Shown here: positions 52,427 through 62,124 of the stretch, piece by piece
Numbering within the stretch: the stretch's first letter is position 1
How the letters are laid out: every line of letters begins with the position of its first letter
Source: Cohnella thermotolerans DSM 17683
GTDB taxonomy: Bacteria > Bacillota > Bacilli > Paenibacillales > Paenibacillaceae
Length of the DNA: 64,000 bases
Direction of reading: 5' to 3'
Assembly: GCF_000429825.1 (NCBI RefSeq)
Contig: NZ_KE386955.1
Location: 1-64,000, forward strand
The notes under the pieces: model-generated
Database searches by the model: none
What the model was told of the DNA's origin: nothing
What the model saw: only the letters and a program-made list of their open reading frames with translations
Made by a program: the position numbers and the translations under genes

Positions 52427-55329
52427 TCGCCCTCTCCTTCCTCGTTTGTCGCGACAGCCCGCCCGGACGCGCCGAGCCATTCCTTCACCCGCGGCACGAG
52501 TCCGGACAGAGGCAAGTGCTCGATCTTCGGGCCGGGAAGTGAATATAGAAAATATTTGCCGTAGTTCGTGTCGATCACCCGGGTATCGTACAAAATGACG
52601 ATCCCCTTGTCGGTGGCGGTGCGAACAAGACGCCCGAATCCTTGCTTGAAGCGAATGACCGCCTGGGGCAGCGACAGCTTCATGAACGGGTTTTTGCGTT
52701 CCGCCTGGAGCTTCTCGGATTTCGCTTCGATGACCGGATGGTTCGGCGGTTGAAAAGGCAGACGGACGATCGCCAGGCACGTAAGCGCGTCCCCGGGCAG
52801 ATCGACGCCCTCCCAGAAGCTGCTGGTGCCGAGCAATACCGAAGCCGGCTGCTCCATAAACTGCCGCGTCAGCCGGCTGCGGCTGCCGCCGTCGACGCCT
52901 TGGCCCATGACCTCGATTCCGCTCGGAGCAAGCCGTTCCTTCAGCGGGACGTAGACGGTCTTCAGCATCCGATGGGAGGTGAACAGGACCAGCATGCGGC
53001 CTCCGGTCGTCTCGGCGACTTCGGCCAGCGAATCGGCAAGCGCCCGCAAAAATTGCGGGTCGCCGTTCGGCCCGCGGATGTTCGGGAAATCCCGCGGAAT
53101 GAGCACGAGCGCCTGCTCCCGATAATTAAACGGAGAAGGAACCTGCGCCGTCCGCAGACGGCCCTCGCGCTCCGAAGCGTCGAGCCCAAGCTGCTCCTTC
53201 ACGTATTGGAACGTCTTGTCCACCGTCAGCGTTGCCGAGGTCAGCACGACGCTCGATTTGCGGTCGAACATGCCTTCCTTGAGCAGCCGGCTGACGTCCG
53301 CCGGAACGCCGTACAACGTAACGGAACGGCTGCGGTATTGGGTATGGCCCTCCATCCAGTAGACGAAATCGGGATTGCCAAGGCTCACGAACGACTGGAG
53401 ATCGGCTCGGAGCGAAGTCAAATCCTTTAAAGTGCCGTTCAAATCGGTCAGCAAGCTCTGAACGGCCAGCTCGTCCGTGCGCTCGCGGATGTCGGCGATC
53501 ATCTTGTCCAGGGGCCGCAGCAAATCGCTTAACAACTGAATCGTATTGTGGCCGTCGACGAGATGGTCGTCCCAATCGGCCGGCAGTTGATTCGGCTTCA
53601 GCCGCAACGTCAGATTGCCGCTCTCGTCCGCCGCCGACTCGGCGGCGAGCAAGCCGAACAGCCGATCCATCCAACGGTCCCACGATTCGCGAATGTCGTG
53701 CACCTTGGAGGCTGCTTCTTCCAGCTTTTCGAGCCAAACCTGCGCTTGTTCCTCCCCGGAGCTGGCGAGCAAGCTGGACAGATGGGGAAGCTGTCCGGTG
53801 CGCGCGTCCTTCCATAGCCGCAGCAGCGGATTGAGCAGGGACGAATAGGCGGTCCGCTGCCCGAGATGATGGCTCGCCACTTCCTCCAGGTGGTGCGCCT
53901 CGTCGACAATGAGGCGGTCGTAGGAAGGCAGCAGCCGGCTCTCGGCGCGCATGTCGGTAAAGACGAGCGCATGGTTCGTAATAATGAGATCCGCCTTGTT
54001 GGCTTCGTTGCGGGCTCGATGGTAGAAGCATTTGCGGAACCAGGGACATTGCCGGTTCAGGCAGGAATCGGCGTCGCTTGCGACCGCGTTCCATTCATCC
54101 TTGGCGCGGCCCCCGATATTGAGCTCCTCCGCTTCGCCGCGTTCGGTCTCGGTGAGCCATACGGCCATCTGCCCGCGCGCCACCGCCTCTTCCCGAGACA
54201 ACGCCGTTTCCGGCACATGCATTTGCTGCTCGAATTTGCGCAAGCATAAGTAATTGCTGCGGCCCTTGAACACCGCGGCCTTGAAAGGTACCGGCAGCAC
54301 CTTCTGCAATAGGGGCAAGTCTCGCTGCCGCAATTGTTCCTGAAGTTGAATCGTATGAGTGCTGACGACGATTTTTTTGGATTCCTTTAATCCATAATAG
54401 AGAGAGGGAAGCAAATAGCCGAGCGACTTCCCCGTTCCGGTTCCCGCTTCCACAAGAAGATGCGAATCTTGTCCAAGCGCTTCCAAAACTTCGGAGAACA
54501 TGATCTCCTGCCCTTCCCGGGCCTCGTACGAAGGGAGAAGCTCCTTCAGCTTGCCGCGGACGGAATCGACAAATTCGGGAAACTCCGTAGCGGACAGAAC
54601 ATTCCGGACATCGCGAGCGTCGTCTTCGCTTTTTTCCTTGGCGGAATCGTCTTCCGTCCAATCGGCGATCTTCATGGCGAATTGGCGGTAATATTGGTAG
54701 TCTTCCTCCGCGACCGCCGGGTTCGCTTCCCGCCAGGCGGCGAGATCGGCGAGCAGCCAGCCCAAATCGTCGAGCTCGGGATTGAACAGCGAAGCGAGCC
54801 GCTGCAGCGTCAGAAGCGGGAGCGAGCGCAGCCGCTCGACGCACTTCAGGAACACGGCCGAAGTGGCCAGCGCGTCGCTGTCGGCCTGATGCGGGCGGTC
54901 ATGAAAGACCCCCAGGCTATGCGTCAGCGACGACAAGCGATAGGACGATTGGGTCGGGTAAGCCAGGCGGCTTAATTCGACGGTATCGATCATGCGCCCC
55001 GCAAAAGGCAAATAGCCGCACCGGTCAAGGGCGGCCTGTAAAAAAGCGGCGTCGAATCCGACGTTGTGCGCGACAAGCACGGCGTCCTGAAGGAGCGGAA
55101 CGAGTCCGGCCAGCATCTCCTCCAGCATCGGTGCTTCGCGTACGTCTTCGTCGCCGATGCCCGTAAGCCTCGTGATCCAATCCGGAATCGGCTTCTCAGG
55201 TTTGACCAGCGTGGCGAAGACGTGGTTGACGGCGCCCGTCTCGTCGATGAGAGCCAATCCCGCTTGAATAATTTCATCTTGGTCGGGAGAAGTTCCCGTC
55301 GTTTCAAAATCGAGAACGGCGAATTTCAT
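52423..55329 (-). CDS. dinG: DinG-family helicase with N-terminal DEDDh exonuclease
   Basis: A 968-residue protein. The 3'-5' exonuclease domain (about 1-180) has the motifs DFETTG, HNVGFDAAFL and HQADSDALAT. The XPD/DinG helicase part has Walker A EAGTGTGKSLGY, DEAH in LIVDEAHHLEEVA and a C-terminal ATPase lobe (QGFGRLVRTATDKG). Four cysteines (YLCLRK, then CLNRQCPWFRKC) sit where DinG and XPD bind an iron-sulfur cluster. S. aureus DinG is reported to have lost helicase activity. ATG at 55329 follows AAGGAAGTAAGG. It overlaps rex. Confidence 0.93.
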   Translation of the reverse strand: MKFAVLDFETTGTSPDQDEIIQAGLALIDETGAVNHVFATLVKPEKPIPDWITRLTGIGDEDVREAPMLEEMLAGLVPLLQDAVLVAHNVGFDAAFLQAALDRCGYLPFAGRMIDTVELSRLAYPTQSSYRLSSLTHSLGVFHDRPHQADSDALATSAVFLKCVERLRSLPLLTLQRLASLFNPELDDLGWLLADLAAWREANPAVAEEDYQYYRQFAMKIADWTEDDSAKEKSEDDARDVRNVLSATEFPEFVDSVRGKLKELLPSYEAREGQEIMFSEVLEALGQDSHLLVEAGTGTGKSLGYLLPSLYYGLKESKKIVVSTHTIQLQEQLRQRDLPLLQKVLPVPFKAAVFKGRSNYLCLRKFEQQMHVPETALSREEAVARGQMAVWLTETERGEAEELNIGGRAKDEWNAVASDADSCLNRQCPWFRKCFYHRARNEANKADLIITNHALVFTDMRAESRLLPSYDRLIVDEAHHLEEVASHHLGQRTAYSSLLNPLLRLWKDARTGQLPHLSSLLASSGEEQAQVWLEKLEEAASKVHDIRESWDRWMDRLFGLLAAESAADESGNLTLRLKPNQLPADWDDHLVDGHNTIQLLSDLLRPLDKMIADIRERTDELAVQSLLTDLNGTLKDLTSLRADLQSFVSLGNPDFVYWMEGHTQYRSRSVTLYGVPADVSRLLKEGMFDRKSSVVLTSATLTVDKTFQYVKEQLGLDASEREGRLRTAQVPSPFNYREQALVLIPRDFPNIRGPNGDPQFLRALADSLAEVAETTGGRMLVLFTSHRMLKTVYVPLKERLAPSGIEVMGQGVDGGSRSRLTRQFMEQPASVLLGTSSFWEGVDLPGDALTCLAIVRLPFQPPNHPVIEAKSEKLQAERKNPFMKLSLPQAVIRFKQGFGRLVRTATDKGIVILYDTRVIDTNYGKYFLYSLPGPKIEHLPLSGLVPRVKEWLGASGRAVATNEEGEGE

Positions 55330-55372
55330 GCCTTACTTCCTTTCTAGGCATCGAACCTTGATCCTGGCTTCG

Positions 55373-56017
55373 TCAGGACAGCACGAGCGCCTGCATTTCC
55401 GAGGAGCCGAAAAGCAGCTGCAGCCGGCCGGATCGGCTTTGGCAAGTTTCCAGATTGCGGCGGGGATCCTCGAACGACGGATCGGTCTCCATCGCCATCC
55501 GGAAATAGCGCTCCGCCTGCTTCAAGTTGGCGTATACCGCCTGGATGCAGCCGAGGGCGTTGTATGAGATCGCCCGCAGCTTGACATCCTCCGTCAAGGC
55601 CGCAATGAACTGGAAATGGCGCTGCGCCTCGAGGAACTGCTCCAGATGCATCCGGCACATCGCGAGGAACAGTCGGGCTATGTTCAGCTCCGGCTCCTGC
55701 ATCAGCGTCTGCTCAAAATAAACGGCGCCTTCGCGGTACATCTGCAGCTTGAAATAGCCGAGGCCTTTGACATAAGGTCCCACCAGCTCTTCCGCGCCGC
55801 CCGGGGCGGGACCGGTCTCCGCTTCTTGCTTCAGATCGCGATACGCCGCCATTTTGTCTTCAAATTGAAGCCATGCTTCAATGATAACATCACTTAACGA
55901 TTTTAACACGTTCCACCGTTCGTCGAGCTCGTTTTTTTCTTCGTCGGAGGCGTACGGATAACGGCGAAGCAAGTCGTCCAGCGTATCGTTCATGGCGGCA
56001 AACCATTGTTCGATCAT
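55373..56017 (-). CDS. Tetratricopeptide-repeat protein
   Basis: A 214-residue cytoplasmic helical protein. TPR-like repeats lie at about 85-185 (VKGLGYFKLQMYREGAVYFE; RLFLAMCRMHLEQFLEAQRH; ISYNALGCIQAVYANLKQAE). It probably acts as a scaffold; the partner is unknown. The start has a strong GGGGGAG ribosome site. It lies between panD and dinG, 43 bases before dinG, where B. subtilis has no such gene. Confidence 0.8.
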   Translation of the reverse strand: MIEQWFAAMNDTLDDLLRRYPYASDEEKNELDERWNVLKSLSDVIIEAWLQFEDKMAAYRDLKQEAETGPAPGGAEELVGPYVKGLGYFKLQMYREGAVYFEQTLMQEPELNIARLFLAMCRMHLEQFLEAQRHFQFIAALTEDVKLRAISYNALGCIQAVYANLKQAERYFRMAMETDPSFEDPRRNLETCQSRSGRLQLLFGSSEMQALVLS

Positions 56018-56084
56018 TCCGGCTCCCCCTAACGCGTTCGGTTGTACTCGTCATTCTGCGTTACGGGGGGTGGTTTCATACGCG

Positions 56085-56468
56085 TTACAAGACGGTCGAA
56101 TGAGGCTCCTCCGCCATCAACCGGGACACCCGGTTGGCCTCGTCCATGATCGCCACTTTCGGACGATGGACGCGGGCTTCTTCGTCCGTCATATAGCCGT
56201 AGGCGATAATGATGACGATGTCGCCGGGTTGAACGAGCCGGGCGGCCGCGCCGTTCAGACAGACGACGCCGGAGCCGCGCGGCCCCGGAATCGCGTACGT
56301 TTCGAAGCGGGCGCCGTTGTTGTTGTTGACAATTTGCACCTTCTCGTCGGGCAGAATGTCGACGGCGTCCATCAAATCCTGATCGATCGTCACGCTGCCG
56401 ACATAATTGAGGTTGGCTTCGGTTACGGTAGCCCGGTGTATTTTGGACTTCATCATTTGGCGGAACAC
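56085..56468 (-). CDS. panD: Aspartate 1-decarboxylase
   Basis: A 127-residue pyruvoyl enzyme making beta-alanine for pantothenate. Self-cleavage occurs at the Gly-Ser of [14 protein letters not shown] at 56468 is 5 bases after the panC stop and about 8 bases after AAGAGGTG. It gives [19 protein letters not shown], the family N-terminus, whereas the GTG at 56477 overlaps the ribosome site. Confidence 0.97.
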   Translation of the reverse strand: MFRQMMKSKIHRATVTEANLNYVGSVTIDQDLMDAVDILPDEKVQIVNNNNGARFETYAIPGPRGSGVVCLNGAAARLVQPGDIVIIIAYGYMTDEEARVHRPKVAIMDEANRVSRLMAEEPHSTVL

Positions 56469-56473
56469 GGCGT

Positions 56474-57382
56474 TCACCTCTTCTCGGCAGTCAGTAAAAT
56501 GTTGTCGATCAACCGCGTTTGGCCGAAACGGACGGCCACGGCGACCAACACGGAATCGTTCTTCAAAACGTCCTTCAGCGGACGGTCGGCATCCGGCGGC
56601 ACCAGGTCGGGATAGAGCAGCGCCTCGACATAGTCGATATCCGCAAGCGGCTGCTCCCCGATCCGCTCCCGCATGCGCCGGGTCAATTCGGATGCGTTCG
56701 CCCCCTCCTCGATCCAGCCGGGCACGAGCTTCAGCGTCTGCGACAGCGACAGCGCTTGCTTCCGTTCCTCGGCGCTCAAATAAACGTTGCGGGAGCTAAG
56801 GGCAAGACCGTCCGCGTCGCGCACGATCGGGCAAGGCACGATCTCGACGGGCATATTCAAATCTTCTACCATGCGGGTGACGACCGCCACTTGCTGGGCG
56901 TCCTTCAATCCGAAATAAGCGCGGTCCGGCTCCACGATATGAAGCAGCTTGGAGACGACGATCCCGACGCCGTCGAAGTGGCCGGGACGGCTCGCGCCGC
57001 ACAGCCGCTCGGTAATGCCGCTGACAATGACGGACGTCTTCGGCGGGCGGGGATACATCTCCGACACTTGCGGCATAAAGATCAGGTCGGCGCCCGCTTC
57101 CCCCGCGACAGCCACGTCTCTTTTCTCGTCGCGCGGATAGCGTTCGAAATCTTCGTTCGGGCCGAACTGCAGCGGGTTGACGAAAATGCTGAGCACCGTC
57201 AGGCCGTTCTCCTTCGCGCTGCGGCGCATAAGGCTCGCATGGCCCTCGTGAAGGTAGCCCATCGTCGGCACCAGACCGACGGTCGCCTCCGGACCCGCCG
57301 CGAGGCGGAACGCCCGGATCTCCTTCCTCAGCTCGGCGATCGAACGGACGATGCGGGGAGCGGATACAAGCGCGGATTTCAT
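56474..57382 (-). CDS. panC: Pantothenate synthetase
   Basis: A 302-residue ligase joining pantoate and beta-alanine with ATP. The nucleotidyltransferase signature is [16 protein letters not shown], followed by [16 protein letters not shown] and the KMSKS-like [10 protein letters not shown]. It overlaps panB by 4 bases. Confidence 0.97.
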   Translation of the reverse strand: MKSALVSAPRIVRSIAELRKEIRAFRLAAGPEATVGLVPTMGYLHEGHASLMRRSAKENGLTVLSIFVNPLQFGPNEDFERYPRDEKRDVAVAGEAGADLIFMPQVSEMYPRPPKTSVIVSGITERLCGASRPGHFDGVGIVVSKLLHIVEPDRAYFGLKDAQQVAVVTRMVEDLNMPVEIVPCPIVRDADGLALSSRNVYLSAEERKQALSLSQTLKLVPGWIEEGANASELTRRMRERIGEQPLADIDYVEALLYPDLVPPDADRPLKDVLKNDSVLVAVAVRFGQTRLIDNILLTAEKR

Positions 57383-58242
57383 TTGGATTCGCCTCCGTAC
57401 AAGGAATCGGATAATTGCAGGGCGGTTTGATCGTCGAGCCTGAAGCCGTTGCGTTCCTCGGGAAAGCTTGCGTTTTTGACGTCGTTTACATACCCGGCAA
57501 TGGCGCTGCGGATCGTCTCCCCGACGTCGGCGTACGTTTTGACGAAGCGCTTGTCGCGAATGCCCGAGCCGTACCGGATCATGTCATGGTATACGAGCAC
57601 CTGCCCGTCGCACCCCCGGCCCGCTCCGATGCCGATCGTCGGAACGCCGATCGCCTTCGTCACGGCCGCCGCCACCGGCTCCGTCACCAGTTCCAGCACG
57701 ACGCCGAACGCGCCCGCCTGCTCCAGCGCTTTGGCATCGGCGATCAGCTTTTGCGCTTCCTCTTTATCTTTGCCTTGCACCTTGTAGCCGCCGATCTGAA
57801 GCACGGACTGCGGAGTGAGCCCCAGGTGCCCCAGCACGGGAATGCCCGCCGAGACGAGCCGGTGCACTTCGTCCGCGATATCGGCGCCGCCTTCCATCTT
57901 CACCGCGTGAGCGCCGCCTTCCTGAAGCAAGCGGGCCGCATTGCGCAGCGCCGCTTCCGGTCCGAGCCGGTACGTGGCGAACGGCATATCCGTCACGATC
58001 ATCGTGCCGGGCGCGCCGCGAACGACCGCGCGGGTGTGATAAATCATGTCGTCAAGCGTCACCGGAACCGTCGTGTCGTAGCCGAGCACGACGTTGCCGA
58101 GCGAATCGCCGACGAGAATGGCGTCGATGCCGGCTTCCTCGGCCAGACGGGCCGACGGATAATCATAGGCCGTCAGCATGGCGATTTTCGTTCCTTGCGC
58201 CTTGAACGCCTTCCATTTCGGCGGTGTGAGCGGTTGTTTCAT
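57379..58242 (-). CDS. panB: 3-methyl-2-oxobutanoate hydroxymethyltransferase
   Basis: A 287-residue TIM-barrel enzyme making ketopantoate with methylene-tetrahydrofolate. Conserved parts include MLTAYDYPSARLAEEAG, ILVGDSLGNVVLGYDTT, VKMEGG and VPTIGIGAGRGCDGQVLVYH. ATG at 58242 follows GGGAGGCG. It heads panB-panC-panD behind a 240-base leader with a terminator. Confidence 0.97.
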   Translation of the reverse strand: MKQPLTPPKWKAFKAQGTKIAMLTAYDYPSARLAEEAGIDAILVGDSLGNVVLGYDTTVPVTLDDMIYHTRAVVRGAPGTMIVTDMPFATYRLGPEAALRNAARLLQEGGAHAVKMEGGADIADEVHRLVSAGIPVLGHLGLTPQSVLQIGGYKVQGKDKEEAQKLIADAKALEQAGAFGVVLELVTEPVAAAVTKAIGVPTIGIGAGRGCDGQVLVYHDMIRYGSGIRDKRFVKTYADVGETIRSAIAGYVNDVKNASFPEERNGFRLDDQTALQLSDSLYGGESK

Positions 58243-58271
58243 CGGATGATACGCCTCCCGCAATCAAGTAT

Positions 58272-58375
58272 AAAAAACAAAAAACCTTCATTTTTGCCCA
58301 TGAGCAAAAAAAGGTTTCCATTCAGCAGGAGCGCTTCACGTCCTTCTGTCTCGGTCCCTTCGGCTCAGAGCAGAA
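58272..58375 (-). promoter_or_regulatory. panB leader: bulged-A stem-loop and terminator (candidate pan RNA)
   Basis: On the minus strand a stem-loop (58344-58375, outer arms TTCTG/CAGAA, inner CTC/GAG) leaves two single A residues unpaired on its 3' side. It is followed by a terminator (58272-58317: AACCTT with AAGGTT, inner TTTTGC/GCAAAA, then TTTTTTGTTTTTT) just before the panB ribosome site. The published pan motif upstream of pantothenate genes is a stem-loop with two bulged adenosines. The match is from memory of the motif, not a model search. Confidence 0.5.
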
Positions 58376-58490
58376 TCCGCCGCGAATCATCACGGTATTC
58401 AATTCCGTTGCCCGACGGCTGCCGGGCGTTCATGCTTCCTTATGGTCTCCGCAAGTGCAATTCGTCAACCGATACCGCCTTGCGTTCATC

Positions 58491-58519
58491 ATTATAACAC
58501 CGTTTGTTATTCCCGTCCA
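58491..58519 (-). promoter_or_regulatory. Sigma-A promoter of panB-panC-panD
   Basis: Minus strand -35 TGGACG (58514-58519, four of six), spacer 17, -10 TATAAT (58491-58496). The transcript would start near 58484. Confidence 0.65.
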
Positions 58520-58537
58520 TGAGCGGGCGAACCGGTG

Positions 58538-59509
58538 TCACCGGTCGCCCACTTCGGCGGAATAGACCGTCCGGATCGAGCCGTCCGCGAGCCGCACCCG
58601 CAGCCCTCCGAGATCGTCGAGCTCCAGCGGAATCCCCTCGATTGTCCCATGCGGGGTCTGCAGCGTCGCGGGGCGACCGAGCGTGACCGAATGCGCCTCC
58701 CACAGCGCTCGGATCGGCGCAAAGCCTTGAGCCGCGTACAGCTCGTACAGCTTCTCGAACTCTTCCATCGCGGCCGCGACGATCTCGACGCGATCGACGG
58801 GCCGGCCGGCGGCCATCCGCAGGGAGATGGCCTTCTCCAACACTTCCGGGGGGAAGTCTTGCTCCTCCAGGTTGACGGAAATGCCCATGCCGGCGACGAC
58901 ATAGCGGATACGCTCGTCTTCGGCCGCGGATTCCAGCAGAATGCCGCTAATTTTGCGCCCGCCGACGAGCAGATCGTTCGGCCATTTGATGCCGATCTCG
59001 AGCGGCACGACCCGCGCGATCGCGCGGCTTAGCGATACCGCCGCCAGCAGCGTCAGCTGGGGCGTCATATGAAGCGGGACGCTTGGGCGAAGCAGCAGGC
59101 TCATCCAGACGCCTTTGCCTGCCGGAGACACCCAGGACCGGCCCATCCGGCCGCGGCCCTTCGTCTGCTGCTCGGCCAGAACGAGCGTCCCTTCGGGGGC
59201 GCCCTCCTCCGCCAGCTCGCGCAGCACGTCCTGCGTCGACGGCACTGCGTCGAATACGCGCAGATGCCGGCCGAACGAACGGGTCGTCAGACGGTTCGCC
59301 AGCTCGGTCGGCGACAAGCGGGAGGGACGCTCCACGATGCGGTAGCCGAGCCTCGGCACCGCCTCGATGACGTAGCCTTCCGCCTCCAGCTTGCGGATTT
59401 GCTTCCAGATCGCCGTGCGGCTGACGTTCAGCTTGCGGCTGATCTCCTCCCCCGAGACGAAAGCTCCCGGCTTCTCTTCCAGCAGCGATAAGAGCGGCGA
59501 TTGATTCAT
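58538..59509 (-). CDS. birA: Biotin--protein ligase and biotin repressor BirA
   Basis: A 323-residue bifunctional protein. The N-terminal HTH (GEEISRKLNVSRTAIWKQIR) is the DNA-binding part, and the ligase domain has GRGRMGRSWVSPAGKGVWMS and IGIKWPNDLLVGGRKISGIL, with an SH3-like C-terminus. It biotinylates carboxylase carriers and, loaded with biotinyl-AMP, represses biotin genes. The operator at 2726-2758 is its likely target. It overlaps cca by 4 bases. Confidence 0.96.
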   Translation of the reverse strand: MNQSPLLSLLEEKPGAFVSGEEISRKLNVSRTAIWKQIRKLEAEGYVIEAVPRLGYRIVERPSRLSPTELANRLTTRSFGRHLRVFDAVPSTQDVLRELAEEGAPEGTLVLAEQQTKGRGRMGRSWVSPAGKGVWMSLLLRPSVPLHMTPQLTLLAAVSLSRAIARVVPLEIGIKWPNDLLVGGRKISGILLESAAEDERIRYVVAGMGISVNLEEQDFPPEVLEKAISLRMAAGRPVDRVEIVAAAMEEFEKLYELYAAQGFAPIRALWEAHSVTLGRPATLQTPHGTIEGIPLELDDLGGLRVRLADGSIRTVYSAEVGDR

Positions 59510-60807
59510 CGTTCATCATCCTTTTGCGCGACTTGCGTCAAAACGGTTTTCAAAGCTTCCGGCTCGTTGGGCACGTCTCCCAAGGCGACCAGCTCCAGCA
59601 GCCGCTTCAGCGTTGCGGCCACCCACGGCCCCGGCGGCCGGTTCGCCAGCCGAACGGCCTCGTCGCCCCGAAGGGCGAGGTCCTGCAGCCGGCGAACCGG
59701 CATTTGGCCGAGCCAGCGCTCGGCCAGCTCCGCCGCCCGGCCCGCGGAGGCGTTGTCGCCGCCCGCAAGCGCGGGCAATGCGCGGACGAGCGCGATCCAG
59801 CCTTCGGCCGCGGCGGTTCCGTATTCGAGCGCGGCGCGAATCCAGGCCGTCCGCGCCGCCTCGGCCCCGCCCGCGCCGTCTCCGGCGGCAAAGTCGAAAC
59901 CGGCCTCCTCCAGCCTGCGATGGAGGCCGACGACCGCCGCGATCGCCTCCCCGCGCTTCGCGCTGAACCGAAGCGTCCGGGCGTGCTCCAGCGCCTCGGC
60001 CGGTCCCGCTCCGGCGATCGCCAGCAGCGCCGCCCAGCGAAGATCCGCCGCCGCAATGCCGGACATTCCGCTTAAGCCGTAAATCTCCTCCTCCGGCGGA
60101 AGGGCATGCGGCAGCGGCTCTTTGGCGCACGCGAGAAGGCCGCTGCCGGCGAGCAGAGACACCGCCCGGCCCGGATCGCGGCCTCCGATCATTTTGTCGA
60201 GCTCGCTGCCGACCCGCTCCATCGACACATGCCGCAGACGCTCCTTGCGGGCGATGAGCCCGCTCCATGTGCCGGCTTCCAGCTCGAAGCCGAATTCGGC
60301 GGCGAACCGCACGGCGCGAAGCATCCGGAGCGCGTCCTCGCCGAACCGCTCTTCCGCGTCGCCGACGCAGCGGACGACGCCGCGGCGCAAATCTTCCGCG
60401 CCTCCGAACGGGTCGACCGTCGAACCGTCGGACCCGAAAGCCATCGCGTTGATCGTAAAATCCCGCCGCGCGAGGTCCTCGCGAATGTCCTTGACGAACG
60501 TCACTTCGTCCGGATGGCGGGAATCGCTATATTCCTTCTCTTGCCGGAACGTCGTCACTTCAAACGACGAGCCGCCGTCCAGCACCGTCACCGTCCCGTG
60601 CTTCAGCCCCGTCGGAACGACGCGCGGAAACAGCGCCGCCACCTCTTCCGGCCGTGCGGAGGTGGCGATATCGATATCGCGAAGCGGCCGGCCGAGCAGC
60701 CTGTCCCTTACGCAGCCGCCGACGAGGTACGCTTCGTGCCCCGCCTTCTCGAGCGCGCGAACGACGGCCAGTCCCGCCTCCCACGCGCTTTCGCCGTTAT
60801 GCTCCAT
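59506..60807 (-). CDS. cca: CCA tRNA nucleotidyltransferase
   Basis: A 433-residue class II enzyme adding or repairing the tRNA 3' CCA end. The polymerase-beta motif is YLVGGCVRDRLLGRPLRDID, with RRDFTINAMAFG and the RNA-binding ALRMLRAVRFAAEFGFELE. Typical Bacillales Cca is about 400 residues; this one has an Ala/Glu-rich C-terminal part. It lies between bshA and birA, as in B. subtilis. Confidence 0.95.
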   Translation of the reverse strand: MEHNGESAWEAGLAVVRALEKAGHEAYLVGGCVRDRLLGRPLRDIDIATSARPEEVAALFPRVVPTGLKHGTVTVLDGGSSFEVTTFRQEKEYSDSRHPDEVTFVKDIREDLARRDFTINAMAFGSDGSTVDPFGGAEDLRRGVVRCVGDAEERFGEDALRMLRAVRFAAEFGFELEAGTWSGLIARKERLRHVSMERVGSELDKMIGGRDPGRAVSLLAGSGLLACAKEPLPHALPPEEEIYGLSGMSGIAAADLRWAALLAIAGAGPAEALEHARTLRFSAKRGEAIAAVVGLHRRLEEAGFDFAAGDGAGGAEAARTAWIRAALEYGTAAAEGWIALVRALPALAGGDNASAGRAAELAERWLGQMPVRRLQDLALRGDEAVRLANRPPGPWVAATLKRLLELVALGDVPNEPEALKTVLTQVAQKDDER

Positions 60808-60843
60808 CGATCCGCCATTCCCTCCCGGTTCCCGGGCACCGGC

Positions 60844-62007
60844 TCATGCCTCGCATACCGGCAAGGGCACTTCCGCCTCGATGCCGAGAACCCGATAATA
60901 AATTCGCTCGTATTGCGCCATGATCCGATCGTTGCAGAACTCCGACCGAGCCCGCGCCAGGCATGCCTCGCGGAATTCCGCATACAGCTTCGCGTCCGTC
61001 AGCAGCCGGACGGCGTTCGAGGCCATCTCCTCCGTCTTGCCGATCGGAGAGAGGAAGCCCGTCTGCCCGTCGACGACCAGCTCGGGAATGCCTCCCGCCA
61101 CCGAACCGATCGTCGGCACGCCGCACGCCATCGCTTCCAGGGCGACCAGACCGAAGCTCTCCTTCTCGGAGGGCAGCAGCAGCAGATCGGCCATCGAGAT
61201 CACTTGCGCCACGTCGTCCTGCTTCCCCATATAATGAACGCGGTGGCTCAGTCCCATCGCATCGATTTTCGCCTGGATTTTGGGCATATCCGGACCTTCC
61301 CCGACGAGCAGCAGCTTGCTCGGCACTTTCGCGCTCACCTTGGCGAAAATGTCGACGACGTCGCCCGTCCGCTTGACCGGACGAAAGTTGGAAATATGCA
61401 TCAAAATCTTCTCGTGCGGGTCCGCATAGTCCGCCCGCAGATCGGAGCAAGAGCGCGGATAGTAGACGCGTTTGTCCACGAAGTTGTAGGTCAGGTCGAT
61501 CGGCTCCCGGATATCGAGCAGCTCCCGCGTCTCCCGAATGAGATCTTCGCTGACCGCCGTTACGGCGTCGCTGCTGCGGATGCCGAGACGGATGATGTCC
61601 TTGAGCGATTCGTCCTGCGCCAGCACGGTAATGTCCGTTCCGTGAAGCGTCGTGACCACCTTGAGCCGGCCTCCGGACATCATCTTGGCCAGCAGCGCGC
61701 AGATGGCGTGCGGAACGGCATAGTGGACGTGAAGCAGATCGAGCTGCTGCAGCCGGGCGACCTGGTGCATCTTGCTCGCGAGCGACAGATCGTAGGGAGG
61801 ATAGCGGAATACGTAATAATCCGAAACTTCGACTTCGTGATAGAAAATGTTGCGCTGAAACTTGCCGAGACGAAACGGCATGCCGCTTGTAATGAAATGA
61901 ATCTCGTGCCCCTTCTCCGCCAGCAGCTTGCCCAGTTCCGTCGCCACGACGCCGGAGCCCCCCAGCGAAGGATAGCAGGTAATGCCGATTTTGAGCGGTC
62001 GCTTCAT
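60844..62007 (-). CDS. bshA: N-acetyl-alpha-D-glucosaminyl L-malate synthase BshA
   Basis: A 387-residue GT4 glycosyltransferase for the first step of bacillithiol synthesis (UDP-GlcNAc plus L-malate). Conserved parts: YPSLGGSGVVATELGKLLAE, LLHVHYAVPHAICALLA, HISNFRPVKRTGDVV, and the C-terminal EX7E in LPSEKESFGLVALEAMACG. ATG at 62007 is 7 bases after AAGGAGG. Confidence 0.96.
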   Translation of the reverse strand: MKRPLKIGITCYPSLGGSGVVATELGKLLAEKGHEIHFITSGMPFRLGKFQRNIFYHEVEVSDYYVFRYPPYDLSLASKMHQVARLQQLDLLHVHYAVPHAICALLAKMMSGGRLKVVTTLHGTDITVLAQDESLKDIIRLGIRSSDAVTAVSEDLIRETRELLDIREPIDLTYNFVDKRVYYPRSCSDLRADYADPHEKILMHISNFRPVKRTGDVVDIFAKVSAKVPSKLLLVGEGPDMPKIQAKIDAMGLSHRVHYMGKQDDVAQVISMADLLLLPSEKESFGLVALEAMACGVPTIGSVAGGIPELVVDGQTGFLSPIGKTEEMASNAVRLLTDAKLYAEFREACLARARSEFCNDRIMAQYERIYYRVLGIEAEVPLPVCEA

Positions 62008-62124
62008 TCGCATTCCTCCTTCCTGTATCTTATTCCCCGGACGCTTGCCTTCTTGCCCCGGTCCGGGCTTCGATCCGCCCGATTCGGCATTTGGCGCGCC
62101 ATGCCGTCTTAAAGCGCCGATCGT

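Noticed and set aside
52427-52780. 118-residue N-terminal extension of Rex
   Set aside because: It overlaps dinG in another frame, is Arg/Gly-rich, and the ATG at 52426 has a good ribosome site.
60106-62112. 668-codon plus-strand open frame
   Set aside because: Antisense to bshA and cca, composition rich in Arg/His as expected for a shadow frame.
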